From a virus: 40,523 nt of DNA. The position numbers and the translations under genes were made by a program. Location of the stretch: IMG/VR virus record IMGVR_UViG_3300044960_000842, positions 1 through 40,523 of that record; one strand, 5' to 3'. The notes beneath the pieces are model-generated. The model ran no database searches and was not told the DNA's origin. It saw nothing but the letters and a program-made list of their open reading frames with translations. Within the stretch, counting starts at the first letter, position 1, and each line of letters opens with the position of its first letter. This document shows, piece by piece, positions 23,943 to 31,690 of this stretch.

Positions 23943-25390
23943 CAGGACGGCTCCTCCTGGCTCGGATCGCTGTCCGGCTCCGTGTCGGCCACGCTGCCGA
24001 AGCTGAGCCCCAGCCGGCGCTCCCGCTCGCGGTCGGCGGCAATCTCGGCATCGACCTGGTCGGCGTCGTAGCCACGCTCCGCAAGCGCTTGGGTGCGGCT
24101 CTTGAGACCCGCCTCGATCTGCTCGATCTCCGCGCGGGCGTCCTTCAGCGGGTCGACCCAGTCCCACTTCGGCGGCAGCCAAGCGCAGGCGACGTATTCG
24201 CGGCGACGCGCCTCGTAGTCGGGGAGTTCGAGAGCGCCGGCCATGACCGCCGTATCCATCCAGCGCGCCCACACGCGCCGGCAGATCTGCCAGACCATGA
24301 CGGCATGCTGATAGGCCTCGATGCGCCGGCGAAACTCGAGAAGCGCCAGCCGCGAGTTCGAGTAGTTCGCCTTCAGCATGTCGTTCGACAGGTACGCGTA
24401 CGGAATGCCCAGCGCCGCCGAGACCTGCAGCAGCGTACGGTACTGGAACGGCTCGTAGGTCTGGCCGACGTCGGCCGGCGCGGAGGTCTGCACCTCCTCG
24501 CCCGGCTCCAGCATCACGATCTGGCCGGGTCGCAGGTCCATCGTGCGCTCGCCGCCCTCGTCGGTCTCGGCGACGTCGAAGGGCTCGGCGGGCGCCGGCG
24601 TGGTGATGAACAGCGCGTGCATCGCCGCGACCTTCTTCCGGTCGAGCTCCGCATCGTCGTACTGGTCGAGCAGGAACAGCTTCACGATGGCCGGTGCGAA
24701 GCGGGACACGCCGCGCAGTTGCCCGGCATCCACCGGATCGATCACGTGGACGACCTCGGACGCCGGCACCCGCACCGTCTCGCCGGCGAGACCCGGGTCG
24801 GTCACGTCGCCCGGGTGCCGCCTGAGGAAGTGGTAGGCGACGCGCCGGCCGATAGGGTCGAACTCGATGCCCTGGCGCACGACATTGCCGCCGGGGAGCT
24901 GCTCGTTGCGCGTGAGCGGCAGCATCTCCGACGGGATCATCTGCAGCTGCAGCGGCACAGTGAGCCCGTCCTCGGGCCGGCGCGGGCGGAAGCGGAAGAA
25001 CACCTCGCCGGCCATGAACACCTCGCGCGCGGCGCGGCGCTGCTGGCCGTAGAAATCCGTGAACCCCTCCGCGTCGCTGTCGTCGGTCCAGTCGAGCCAC
25101 AGCCGCTGCACGCGCGCCTTGAGCGTCGGATCGGCAATCAGGGACGACGGCTTGATGCCGCTGCCCACCACGTTCCCGGCCCAGCTCTCGATGGCGTTCG
25201 CCGCATAGCCGTTGTTGCGCACCAGCCAACGGGCGCGTGCGGTGATGTCGGCTCCGGCGGCGGCGACCAGCGTGTTGAGGTGCGCCCGGCTCGGCTGGAA
25301 GTGCCGCAGCCGCCGGCTCGCCTCGCCCGCTTCGAAGCCGCCCACCAGGGCGCCCAGGCGGCGACGCCAGCGCGTGATCGCTTCCAGCAC
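23942..25390 (-). CDS. Portal protein (lambda B family)
   Basis: A 482-aa protein with the lambda-type portal signature: RARWLVRNNGYAANAIESWA followed by GNVVGSGIKPSS near residues 50-84. Further on come RAAREVFMAGEVFFRFR and the late segment ALGIPYAYLSNDMLKANYSN. It forms the dodecameric DNA gate at one capsid vertex. It lies between the W-like and MerR-like genes. Confidence 0.92.
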   Translation of the reverse strand: MLEAITRWRRRLGALVGGFEAGEASRRLRHFQPSRAHLNTLVAAAGADITARARWLVRNNGYAANAIESWAGNVVGSGIKPSSLIADPTLKARVQRLWLDWTDDSDAEGFTDFYGQQRRAAREVFMAGEVFFRFRPRRPEDGLTVPLQLQMIPSEMLPLTRNEQLPGGNVVRQGIEFDPIGRRVAYHFLRRHPGDVTDPGLAGETVRVPASEVVHVIDPVDAGQLRGVSRFAPAIVKLFLLDQYDDAELDRKKVAAMHALFITTPAPAEPFDVAETDEGGERTMDLRPGQIVMLEPGEEVQTSAPADVGQTYEPFQYRTLLQVSAALGIPYAYLSNDMLKANYSNSRLALLEFRRRIEAYQHAVMVWQICRRVWARWMDTAVMAGALELPDYEARRREYVACAWLPPKWDWVDPLKDARAEIEQIEAGLKSRTQALAERGYDADQVDAEIAADRERERRLGLSFGSVADTEPDSDPSQEEPS

Positions 25391-25393
25391 GGT

Positions 25394-25606
25394 TCAGAGC
25401 CCCTTGCTCGCCGCAGTGCGCACGATCCGACGCCTGGCGCCCGCCCTCGTCTCCGCGATGCGCCGCTCCAGGTCGGCGAGCGCGGCTGCCATCTCGGCGT
25501 CGGTCGCATAGGTGATGCGTCGTCCCTCGACCTCGACGGTGCGCACGCCACGGAACCGGGCAGCGAGCAGCGCATCGCGTCGCGCGGTCATCTCTTCGAG
25601 CGTCAT
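25394..25606 (-). CDS. gpW-like head completion protein
   Basis: A 70-aa protein (MTLEEMTARRDALLAARFRG) with a helix, a beta-hairpin (VRTVEVEGRRITYATDAEM) and a second helix (LADLERRIAETR). This is the compact fold of lambda gpW, and it lies exactly between terminase and portal as in lambda. It joins the head to the connector. Confidence 0.85.
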   Translation of the reverse strand: MTLEEMTARRDALLAARFRGVRTVEVEGRRITYATDAEMAAALADLERRIAETRAGARRRIVRTAASKGL

Positions 25607-25616
25607 GGCGTCGGGC

Positions 25617-27659
25617 TCAGCTCAAGTAGCTCGGGGTGAACACACGCCGGCCGCGCGGCCGCCGCTCGCGTCGCAGCAGGCCGGCAGAGGGCGGCTCGGC
25701 AACGTCCGGCTGCGCAGCCGGCTCGTCCTCCTCCGCGCCCTCCTCGCCGCTGGCCGCCACCTGGGCCTCGAGGTCGCGCCAGGTCGCCTCGGTCCAGCGG
25801 TCGATGCCGGCGATCCAGGCGGCGGCGCGGGCGTAGACGCGGCAGTCCAGCGCCTCGTTGCGCTCGCGCAGCTTCTGCCACTCCAAGCGCTGGAAGCCGC
25901 GCCTGGTATGGACGGTGACCAGCTGCTCGGCCACCAGCTGCTTGACCCACTCGGCGTCCGTTCCCTTCGGCAGATGGACGTAGCCGACGGGATATCGCGC
26001 TCCTTCGGCGAGCTCGTCATCGGTCGGCCTTTGGAGGCGCAGGAAGCGGTAGGTCTCGCTCTTGAAGGTGGCGACAGCGATTGTCCACAGCCGCGCGCCG
26101 CGCCGCAGCTTGCGGCCACTCGTCGTCACGTCGACGTAGCTCGGCCCGATCACGGGCGCGGCCCGGTTGAAGCCCTCGACGCCCTTCACGGGCGCCACCT
26201 GCGCGAAGCCGGCCTGGCGCGCCCAGGCATAGACCGCCGGCGCCTCGTAGCCAGTGTCGATGCCCAGCTTCTCCAGCCGCAGCCGCTGGCCATGCACGTG
26301 CGGCCACGTGCGGCCGAGCAGCGCAGAGAGCTCCGCCCAGGCCTTGGCACGCTCCGGCCCGCCCTCGATCACGATGTGGTCGACGAGCCAGCTCTCGAGG
26401 CCGCGTCCCCAGGCCCAGACCGAGACCTCGATCCGGTCCTTCTGCACGTCGGCCCCCGCCGTCAGGAACAGTCCGCCGGCCGGCACCGTGCCCAGTCGCC
26501 AGTCCTCGCGCCGCTCGTAGAGCCGCTGCCAGTCGGGCGCCTCGCCGGCCTCGATCCAGGTCTCGCCGAGAACGCTGTTCTTGAAGCTGCGGCGGGCCTC
26601 GGCGGTGGTGGCCGCCTCGCACAGGCGAGCGATCGTCTCCCAGGAGAGCCAGCCGACCGGCGAGTACAGGGCCGAGAGGTGGAAGCCGATCGTCGCCGGA
26701 TCGGCGGACTCGGCCGTCGGCCGCCACTCGCCGGCCAGCAGCATCGCCGTCTTGTGGTGCTCCTGGATCGCTCCGTCGCAGCCCTCGCACAGGTAGTGCG
26801 CCGTCTCCGGCCTGCCCTTCTCCCACTTCAGCCGCTCGAACCGCAGCCACTGGCGATGGCCGCAATGCGGGCACGGCACGAAGAAGCGGCGCCGGTCGGA
26901 CGCCTCGTACTCGCGTTCGATGCGCGAGACTCCGTGGATCGTCGGCGTCGACGTCATGAAGACCTTGCTCCGCCAGGAGAAGGTACGCGTGCGCGCCTCG
27001 GCGAGCGCGACCGGGTCGCCTTCCTCGTCGGCCGACGGTGGATAGGCGTCGACCTCGTCGAGGAACAGGTAGCGCGCCGGCATCGAGCGCAGGCCGACCG
27101 CCGAATTGGCGCCGGTGATGACCAGAAGCCCGGCAGGGAACTCCTTCGACAGCACGGTGTTGCCGGCGTCGCGCGAGCGCGCCGGCTTCACCCGCTCGCG
27201 CAAGGACGGGCTCTCGGCGATCAGCGGATCGACGCGCTGGCGCGAAAAGCGCTTGGCCAACTCGACCGTCGGCTGGACGGCGAGCATCGGGCCGGGCGCA
27301 TGGTGGATCACGTAGCCGATCCAGTTGTTCCCAGCCTCTGTCGCGCCCACCTGCGCCGCCTTCATCAAGACGACGCGCCGCGCGGGGTGCGACGGCGACA
27401 GCGCGTCCATGACCGCGCGCATGTAGGGCGTCCGATCCGTCCGGTAGCGTCCCGGCTCCGCAGACGCGCGCGGGCTCAGGAAGCGGTGCCGGTCGGCCCA
27501 TTCCGATACGTCGAGCAACGGGTCCGGCGTGAGGCCGTCGCGCCACGACTGCCGCAGGTCCTCCGCACCCTCGAAGCCGACCAGCTCGCCCGACTGCAGG
27601 TCGTCGCTAGCGGAACTCGGGTCGGACCTCGGCGAGCTCGGCGAGGTGTGAACGGACAT
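25617..27659 (-). CDS. Terminase large subunit (lambda A family)
   Basis: A 680-aa protein. ATPase motif A-like LMKAAQVGATEAG (98-110), motif B YLFLDEVD (197-204) and motif III SKVFMTSTPT are in order. A Cys4 knuckle (CPHCG ... CEGC) lies after the ATPase, and the C-terminal nuclease begins near TAGADVQKDRIEVSVW. It is slightly longer than lambda gpA (641 aa). It overlaps the small subunit gene by 53 bp, with CTGGAGA ahead of its ATG. Being a gpA-type enzyme, it suggests packaging from a cos site. Confidence 0.93.
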   Translation of the reverse strand: MSVHTSPSSPRSDPSSASDDLQSGELVGFEGAEDLRQSWRDGLTPDPLLDVSEWADRHRFLSPRASAEPGRYRTDRTPYMRAVMDALSPSHPARRVVLMKAAQVGATEAGNNWIGYVIHHAPGPMLAVQPTVELAKRFSRQRVDPLIAESPSLRERVKPARSRDAGNTVLSKEFPAGLLVITGANSAVGLRSMPARYLFLDEVDAYPPSADEEGDPVALAEARTRTFSWRSKVFMTSTPTIHGVSRIEREYEASDRRRFFVPCPHCGHRQWLRFERLKWEKGRPETAHYLCEGCDGAIQEHHKTAMLLAGEWRPTAESADPATIGFHLSALYSPVGWLSWETIARLCEAATTAEARRSFKNSVLGETWIEAGEAPDWQRLYERREDWRLGTVPAGGLFLTAGADVQKDRIEVSVWAWGRGLESWLVDHIVIEGGPERAKAWAELSALLGRTWPHVHGQRLRLEKLGIDTGYEAPAVYAWARQAGFAQVAPVKGVEGFNRAAPVIGPSYVDVTTSGRKLRRGARLWTIAVATFKSETYRFLRLQRPTDDELAEGARYPVGYVHLPKGTDAEWVKQLVAEQLVTVHTRRGFQRLEWQKLRERNEALDCRVYARAAAWIAGIDRWTEATWRDLEAQVAASGEEGAEEDEPAAQPDVAEPPSAGLLRRERRPRGRRVFTPSYLS

Positions 27660-28152
27660 GCGTCTCCAGCAGCTTCTGCATCGGGTGCGCCTCGACGCCG
27701 AGCTCGGCCGCCATCAGGGCGGCGATCCGCGCCGGCCAGTTCGCCCAGGCGTCCCGCTCCTCGCGCGCGAGCCGGAACACAAGCGCCGTCGCCCGCGCCC
27801 GGTCGACGAGCTCGCCCTTCATGCGCTGGAGCCTGAGGCGCGCCAGATGCGCCTTCGCGATCTCGTGCGCGGTACGCGCTTGGACGAAAGTCACGCTGCC
27901 GCTCGCGGGCAGTCCCTGCTCCTTGAGCGTCTCGCGCACCGAGCCGACCGCCGCGTCGGCGACCGGCTTCAGCTTCGCCGACCTGGCACGCGACAGGCTC
28001 GGATCAGTGGAGCGCACCCAGGCCGCGTCGGCCTTGACCGGATCGATGCTGCCATCCGGCTCCAAGGGGATGCGGCCGCTCCGTGCGGCCTTCAGCACCG
28101 CCACGTGGCTGACGCCGCGATGCCTCGCATAGGCGCGGATCGATATCCCCAT
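27607..28152 (-). CDS. Terminase small subunit (Nu1-like)
   Basis: A 181-aa protein. The N-terminal winged-helix (SIRAYARHRGVSHVAVLKAA, then RSGRIPLEPDGSIDPVKADA) should bind the packaging site. The C-terminal half is helical, with EIAKAHLARLRLQRMKGELVD for self-assembly and TerL contact. ATG 28152 was chosen; GTG 28155 is directly before it. It is the first gene of the leftward morphogenesis block. Confidence 0.8.
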   Translation of the reverse strand: MGISIRAYARHRGVSHVAVLKAARSGRIPLEPDGSIDPVKADAAWVRSTDPSLSRARSAKLKPVADAAVGSVRETLKEQGLPASGSVTFVQARTAHEIAKAHLARLRLQRMKGELVDRARATALVFRLAREERDAWANWPARIAALMAAELGVEAHPMQKLLETHVRSHLAELAEVRPEFR

Positions 28153-28296
28153 CACCCCGGTCTGCCGCTCGCTCTGCGTCGAAAAAAGAACGCGGACGAT
28201 GCACTTATCGCCTTGATGAAGCCGTCGACTAGAGCATGTATGGCGTCACCATCAGGCGCTGGACAACGCCACGCGCCGCAACTCGGAGAGGATCGC
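28153..28296. other. Divergent intergenic region, possible cos/late promoter zone
   Basis: This 144-bp gap between the leftward terminase genes and the rightward DUF3489 gene holds an A6 tract at 28181-28186. It also holds a rightward promoter-like pair TTGATG (28213-28218) and TGTATG (28237-28242) at 18-bp spacing. By analogy with lambda, the packaging site would lie next to TerS. No staggered cut site can be identified by eye. Confidence 0.3.
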
Positions 28297-28818
28297 ATGA
28301 AGCTTTCAGCCACGCAAAAAGCCATCCTCAGCGCCGCCGCGCAGCGCTCGACCATGCTGGCGCTGCCGCTGCCGAAGGGCCTCAAGGGCAGCGCCGCGCA
28401 GAAGGCGGTCGCGCCACTCCTCGCGCATGGTCTGCTGGAGGAGATCGACGCCGACACGCGCCTCGGCGAACCCATCTGGCGCGAGACCGACGACGGCCGC
28501 GCCGTCACGTTGGCGCTCACCGAGCACGGGATCGCCGCCATCGGCCTCGGGCCGAAGTTCCCGCGCGACGACGCCGGGTCGCCGGCTGCCGACACGGCGG
28601 CGAGGCCGCGGACGGCCAGCAAGCAGGCCCAGCTGATCGCCATGCTGAAGCGCCCGGAGGGCGCCAGCATCGAGGAGATCGTCGCCGCATTCGGCTGGCA
28701 GGCCCACACGGTGCGCGGCGCCATCGCCGGCGCGCTGAAGAAGAAGCTCGGCCTCGCAGTGACCTCCGAGAAGGTCGCCGGACGCGGCCGCGTCTACCGC
28801 CTCGGCCGGGAGGGCTGA
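28297..28818 (+). CDS. DUF3489 protein
   Basis: A 173-aa protein with GGAGAGG before the ATG. The N-terminal half is a winged-helix-like unit (MKLSATQKAILSAAAQRSTM). The C-terminal 70 residues (KQAQLIAMLKRPEGASIEEI, then FGWQAHTVRGAIAGALKKKL and a basic GRGRVYRLG end) are the DUF3489 domain, a helix-turn-helix module very common in alphaproteobacteria and their phages. It is probably a DNA-binding regulator, transcribed away from the terminase genes. Confidence 0.85.
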   Translation: MKLSATQKAILSAAAQRSTMLALPLPKGLKGSAAQKAVAPLLAHGLLEEIDADTRLGEPIWRETDDGRAVTLALTEHGIAAIGLGPKFPRDDAGSPAADTAARPRTASKQAQLIAMLKRPEGASIEEIVAAFGWQAHTVRGAIAGALKKKLGLAVTSEKVAGRGRVYRLGREG

Positions 28819-28821
28819 CCC

Positions 28822-29067
28822 ATGGCGAAGGCCACCATCCACGACCGCCTCGTCGCCGCCCTGCAGCGACATGGCGAAGTGATCGTCCCCAACACCCGCT
28901 CGACCCGCTACACCGTCCTCACGCGGACGCGCCGTGAAACCGGCGAGCAGGTCGGCTTCTACTTCGTCGGCCGCGCCGGCGCACTCAGGGTCGGCCGCAC
29001 CGTCGCCGAGAGCCGGCCGGTGCCCGAGCTCCTCCGCGCGAGGCTGCTCAGCATCGCGGCCAGCTGA
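28822..29067 (+). CDS. Small protein of the YFVGRAGALR paralog family, copy 1
   Basis: An 81-aa protein (MAKATIHDRLVAALQRHGEV...) starting 3 bp after the DUF3489 stop. It shares TIH.RLV..L, RYTVL, YFVGRAGALR.GR and SRPVP...ARLL with the 82-aa protein at 33752-34000 on the other strand. No outside family was recognised. The pairing with DUF3489 suggests co-transcription. Confidence 0.75.
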   Translation: MAKATIHDRLVAALQRHGEVIVPNTRSTRYTVLTRTRRETGEQVGFYFVGRAGALRVGRTVAESRPVPELLRARLLSIAAS

Positions 29068-29086
29068 CGCGCCACCACGCACCGGG

Positions 29087-29115
29087 ACGCCGCTGCCCAC
29101 CACGGGCGGCGGCGT
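29087..29115. terminator. Hairpin between convergent genes
   Basis: A 12-bp GC-rich stem (29087-29098 with 29104-29115, one G-U pair, 5-base loop) lies exactly between the rightward 81-aa gene and the leftward DUF7220 gene. It has no T-run on either side, so it may stop or pause transcription from both directions. Confidence 0.45.
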
Positions 29116-29120
29116 TGCGC

Positions 29121-29342
29121 TCATGCAGCCCAAGCGCGCATCCTCTCGAACAGACGCCGCACGACATAGCTGCGCGCCACCGAGACCAGCGTGAACAGCG
29201 CGCCGATCAGCAGATTGTCGCGCATGGACACCTGCAGACCGAACAGCGGGAAGACCGCGATCTGAGCGAGCACGGCCACGCCATAGCCGATCGCGACGTT
29301 GCTCACCGCCTCGATCAGCGACATGCGTCGCGACTGCATCAT
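29121..29342 (-). CDS. DUF7220 small membrane protein
   Basis: A 73-aa protein beginning MMQSRRMSLIEAVSNVAIGY with two membrane helices and SVARSYVVRRLFERMR at the end, the pattern I recognise as DUF7220 of alphaproteobacterial phages. It overlaps the preceding frame (stop at 29339) by ATGA. Function unknown. Confidence 0.8.
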   Translation of the reverse strand: MMQSRRMSLIEAVSNVAIGYGVAVLAQIAVFPLFGLQVSMRDNLLIGALFTLVSVARSYVVRRLFERMRAWAA

Positions 29343-29740
29343 TCCTCGGCATCACCCAGCGCGCAGCAGCTGAGCCGCCAGAGTTCGCAGCGCATGCGCT
29401 GCAACCAGCGGGACCACGCCGTTGCCACCGAGCCGAAGCCGGTCCACCCGGTGGGCCAGCCCATCAGCGCCTCGACAAACAGCGGGTTCAATGTCCGGCG
29501 CGACGGCGAGATATCGCGCCCAGCCATCGACATCGCCAGGACCTGGCGGCCAAGCAGGCGTTTCGTCGGCGTGCGCGCGAGGGTCGTCGCTCCGTCCTTG
29601 TGGTCCCGCGCCGTGGGCGTCATCCACATGCCCACCGGGCCCGCCAGGTCGACCGCACGGCCGCTCCGCCCATCCCCGTCGTTCGCTGTCGACGGCGGCC
29701 AGAGCCGCACCAGCTCCGTCCGGTTCGCGCCACTCGAACG
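29339..29740 (-). pseudogene. C-terminal remnant of a DNA methyltransferase, out of frame with the ParB domain
   Basis: This frame reads NRTELVRLWPPSTANDGD, then MWMTPTARDHKDGATTL, LLGRQVL and RRTLNPLFVEALMGWPTGWT. It closes with TAWSRWLQRM. Those phrases are typical of the C-terminal end of phage site-specific methyltransferases, but the catalytic domain is missing. It lies inside the 3' half of the ParB-like frame, one base out of step, and it is this frame whose stop overlaps the DUF7220 start (ATGA). It is either a relic joined to the ParB domain by deletion and frameshift, or a short separate product from an internal ATG at 29629. Confidence 0.6.
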
Positions 29741-30092
29741 GACCCCGGAGCAGGCGCGCGAGCTCGGCGGCCAGCAGCTCCTCGTTCCAGCCGGCGTTGA
29801 GCGCGATCTGGTTGTCGGCGATGCGGAAGGCACGGGCCTGGGCGTCGGTCAGGTGGGCAAGACGTATGACCGGCACCTGCGCCAGGCCGAGCCGCCGCGC
29901 CGCCAGCAGCCGCCCGTGGCCGGCCACCAGCACACCACGCTCATCGACGAGACACGGGACGTTGAAGCCGAACTCGACGATGCTCGCCGCGATCTGCGCC
30001 ACCTGGTCCTCTGGATGGGTCCGGGCGTTCGCGGCATAGGGCAGGAGCCGCTCGATGGGCCACTGCTCGACCTGCAGGTGATCAGACCGCAT
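29352..30092 (-). CDS. ParB/Srx-like N-terminal domain protein, 3' part frame-disturbed
   Basis: From ATG 30092 (ATG 30110 also possible), residues 1-120 are a clear ParB-like domain: QWPIERLLPYAANARTHPED, IVEFGFNVPCLVD and VLVAGHGRLLAARRLG, then ARAFRIADNQIALNAGWNEE. In phages this domain is usually fused to a DNA methyltransferase. Here, after about residue 127, the frame becomes Gly/Pro/Arg-rich and protein-like sequence continues in the neighbouring frame. The start lies 11 bp inside the preceding 70-aa gene. Confidence 0.7.
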   Translation of the reverse strand: MRSDHLQVEQWPIERLLPYAANARTHPEDQVAQIAASIVEFGFNVPCLVDERGVLVAGHGRLLAARRLGLAQVPVIRLAHLTDAQARAFRIADNQIALNAGWNEELLAAELARLLRGPFEWREPDGAGAALAAVDSERRGWAERPCGRPGGPGGHVDDAHGAGPQGRSDDPRAHADETPAWPPGPGDVDGWARYLAVAPDIEPAVCRGADGLAHRVDRLRLGGNGVVPLVAAHALRTLAAQLLRAG

Positions 30093-30294
30093 CGTGAAGG
30101 TCGATGCCACGCTCGGTGGCGATCGCTTCGAAGGTCCGGCCGTCCCCGTACTCGCTCCTGTCGCCGTCCGGCGACATCGGCTCCGTGTCGTCGAGCGGCG
30201 TCATCAGCCGGTCGATCGGCCAGTGCTCGACACTCTCGGGCAGACGTGGCGGCATGGACCTCGCAAGCCGGAAGGACACGCTGTTAACCGGCAT
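30082..30294 (-). CDS. Small protein resembling the ParB-domain N-terminus
   Basis: A 70-aa protein from ATG 30294 (MPVNSVSFRLARSMPPRLPE). Its middle, VEHWPIDRLMTPLDD, closely resembles VEQWPIERLLPYAAN at the start of the following ParB-like protein. The acidic C-terminal half (SPDGDRSEYGDGRTFEAIA) does not. It may be a partial duplication or an unrelated small gene. A cluster of GGTAAC half-sites covers its start. Confidence 0.55.
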   Translation of the reverse strand: MPVNSVSFRLARSMPPRLPESVEHWPIDRLMTPLDDTEPMSPDGDRSEYGDGRTFEAIATERGIDLHDAV

Positions 30295-30403
30295 TCGGTA
30301 ACAGCCAGGGACTGTTACCACAGCGCAGCGCCCGCGCGCCAGACCGTCGCGAACACGGCCCCGACCCGCACGGCGCGCCGCCGGCCCAGCGGCGTCTGGT
30401 AAC
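30281..30403. promoter_or_regulatory. Cluster of CTGTTACC/GGTAACAG half-sites (operator candidate)
   Basis: CTGTTAACC (30281-30289), GGTAACAG (30297-30304), CTGTTACC (30312-30319) and GGTAAC (30398-30403). The middle two form an 8-bp perfect inverted repeat with a 7-base loop, the first two a second dyad. They cover the start of the 70-aa gene, a good place for repressor control of the leftward ParB-side cassette. Confidence 0.5.
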
Positions 30404-30725
30404 GCCATTCCTGGCACTGGCGGTAGCGAACTTTCGGGCCATTGCCACCAGCATACGATCTGCGCCCGGAAGGAACCGCAATTTCAAAGAGTTAGCGGGT
30501 TCTGTGTATTAGGCAGACGGGTCGCATGTTCCCGACCGGCCACATTCCGTCCTGCGCCATGACCGCCGTGGCTCGATGTGAGCGCTCGGGAACATCCTGG
30601 AGGGCGGGCGATGCACCCACCTCGCCCAAGCATGGACGCGATCTAGCCGAACCGCGGTCCGCCTGTCTCCTCTGCGGGTGTCTCCCAAAAAGATGCCTCG
30701 TGTTAGCCTTTCCGATTGACAGCCG
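30295..30725. other. Non-coding or degenerate interval
   Basis: No well-supported gene was seen here. On the minus strand 30315-30485 is open and reads like protein (EIAVPSGRRSYAGGNG, RYRQCQEWRYQTPLGRR), but it has no ATG, GTG or TTG after the preceding stop and so is probably a gene relic. A perfect 10-bp inverted repeat (30526-30535 with 30586-30595) encloses a second CACAT/ATGTG pair, giving a possible structured RNA or operator of about 70 bases. Confidence 0.45.
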
Positions 30726-31172
30726 TCAGCCATAGACGAACCGCACCCGTGCGACCAGATGCTCGCGGCCCAGCCTTGTCGACAGCGGGCGTCGTCCGTT
30801 CAGTCGCCACACGATCAGGCACAGGCAGTATTCCCAGCGCCGGCACGCTGTGGCGCGGGAGATCCCGAAGCGCCAGCAGATCGGCTTCCACGGCGTCCGT
30901 TCGGCGCGCGCCCAGACCAGGCGGGCGTCGTCGGGTTCCAGCCAGTCGAGCCACCGCAGCGTCGCTTCCATGCGGCTGATCGCGTCCGGCAAGGGCGGCG
31001 GCCGCTTCATGCGCGGCGGCTCCTGACCGACGAGATCTGCGAACTCATGCACGATCTTCGGCCACACCGAGAAGTAGCCCCGCACCCGCGCCTCTGGCAG
31101 GCGCTTCATCACGTCGGCCGCCTCGACGAGCCGCGCCTCGACCTGGTCGCGAGTCCAGGCCGCCGTCGTCAC
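30726..31172 (-). CDS. DUF6362 protein
   Basis: A 148-aa protein from GTG 31172, which overlaps the preceding stop as GTGA. RVRGYFSVWPKIVHEFADLV, then GQEPPRMKRPP, WLEPDDARLVWARAERTPWK and WRFGISRATACRRWEY match the DUF6362 family. The last segment is a helix-turn-helix with the sigma-region-4 look of positional regulators. A role in transcription control is likely but unproven. The reading frame stays open far upstream, but that part is not protein-like. Confidence 0.8.
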   Translation of the reverse strand: MTTAAWTRDQVEARLVEAADVMKRLPEARVRGYFSVWPKIVHEFADLVGQEPPRMKRPPPLPDAISRMEATLRWLDWLEPDDARLVWARAERTPWKPICWRFGISRATACRRWEYCLCLIVWRLNGRRPLSTRLGREHLVARVRFVYG

Positions 31173-31480
31173 GCCGCCTCGCCCAGCAGGAGCGCGGACA
31201 GCGAGCGCGCCGCCCGCTCCGGCCTCGCCCGCGCGATGGCGAGGTAGCTGTAGTCGTCCGGGCCGTGACGACGCTGGACCAGATGGAGCAGATCGCGCTC
31301 CGCCGCCCACCGGGCGCGATGGGCGACACGGGCGAGCTCCGCCCTGTCCCGTTCGGCCAGACGCGTGCCCTGCGGCAGTGTGTCGCGCGCCAGGAAGCCA
31401 CGGTGGTATTCGAGGGTGTCGCCCGGGCCTGCCTGACCGATCCAGCCGCAGAGCTCGACCTCGGTGAGCGCCAGGCGCAC
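31169..31480 (-). CDS. Conserved hypothetical protein upstream of DUF6362
   Basis: A 103-aa protein from GTG 31480 (an in-frame ATG at 31582 would add 34 residues). It contains VRLALTEVELCGWIGQAGPG, DTLEYHRGFLARD, AELARVAHRARWAAERDLLH and LVQRRHGPDDYSYLAIAR. This looks like a small, well conserved alphaproteobacterial phage family normally found beside DUF6362 genes, but I cannot name it. Start is uncertain. Confidence 0.65.
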   Translation of the reverse strand: MRLALTEVELCGWIGQAGPGDTLEYHRGFLARDTLPQGTRLAERDRAELARVAHRARWAAERDLLHLVQRRHGPDDYSYLAIARARPERAARSLSALLLGEAA

Positions 31481-31615
31481 CGGGTCTGCGCCGTCCCAGT
31501 CCAGCTCCCCGCTGGCCCCGGCCGCGCCGCGCGCCACGCGGCGGCTGGCGCGAAGCGTCGAGCCGCAGGGCGTCTGTCCCATTCCCCGTCGCACCGCAGT
31601 ACATCGCCTCCCGTC

Positions 31616-31644
31616 GATATGTCGGACGGCACTGTCGTCGTCAA
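31616..31644 (-). promoter_or_regulatory. Leftward promoter candidate for the DUF6362 cassette
   Basis: On the minus strand, TTGACG (31644-31639), 17-bp spacer, CATATC (31621-31616). The -35 is the same as that of the exonuclease operon promoter. Confidence 0.45.
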
Positions 31645-31690
31645 GCCGCCGCACTGCCAGCCGGCCCCTCGGCGCACGGCCATGCCGTTC

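Noticed and set aside
7742-25639. Very long plus-strand open frames opposite the late genes (for example 8752-10572, 14836-17526, 21981-24071)
   Set aside because: They are antisense shadows of high-GC coding sequence, rich in Arg, Ala and Gly, without family motifs or sensible ribosome sites.
30716-30737. TTGACA at 30716 as a rightward promoter
   Set aside because: No acceptable -10 at 16-18 bp and no rightward gene follows. It lies at the end of the leftward DUF6362 gene.
30726-31604. A single 292-aa leftward protein starting at 31604 with a good ribosome site
   Set aside because: Its first ~140 codons are Gly/Arg/Pro-rich and conflict with the better protein at 31169-31480. Only the DUF6362 part from 31172 looks real.
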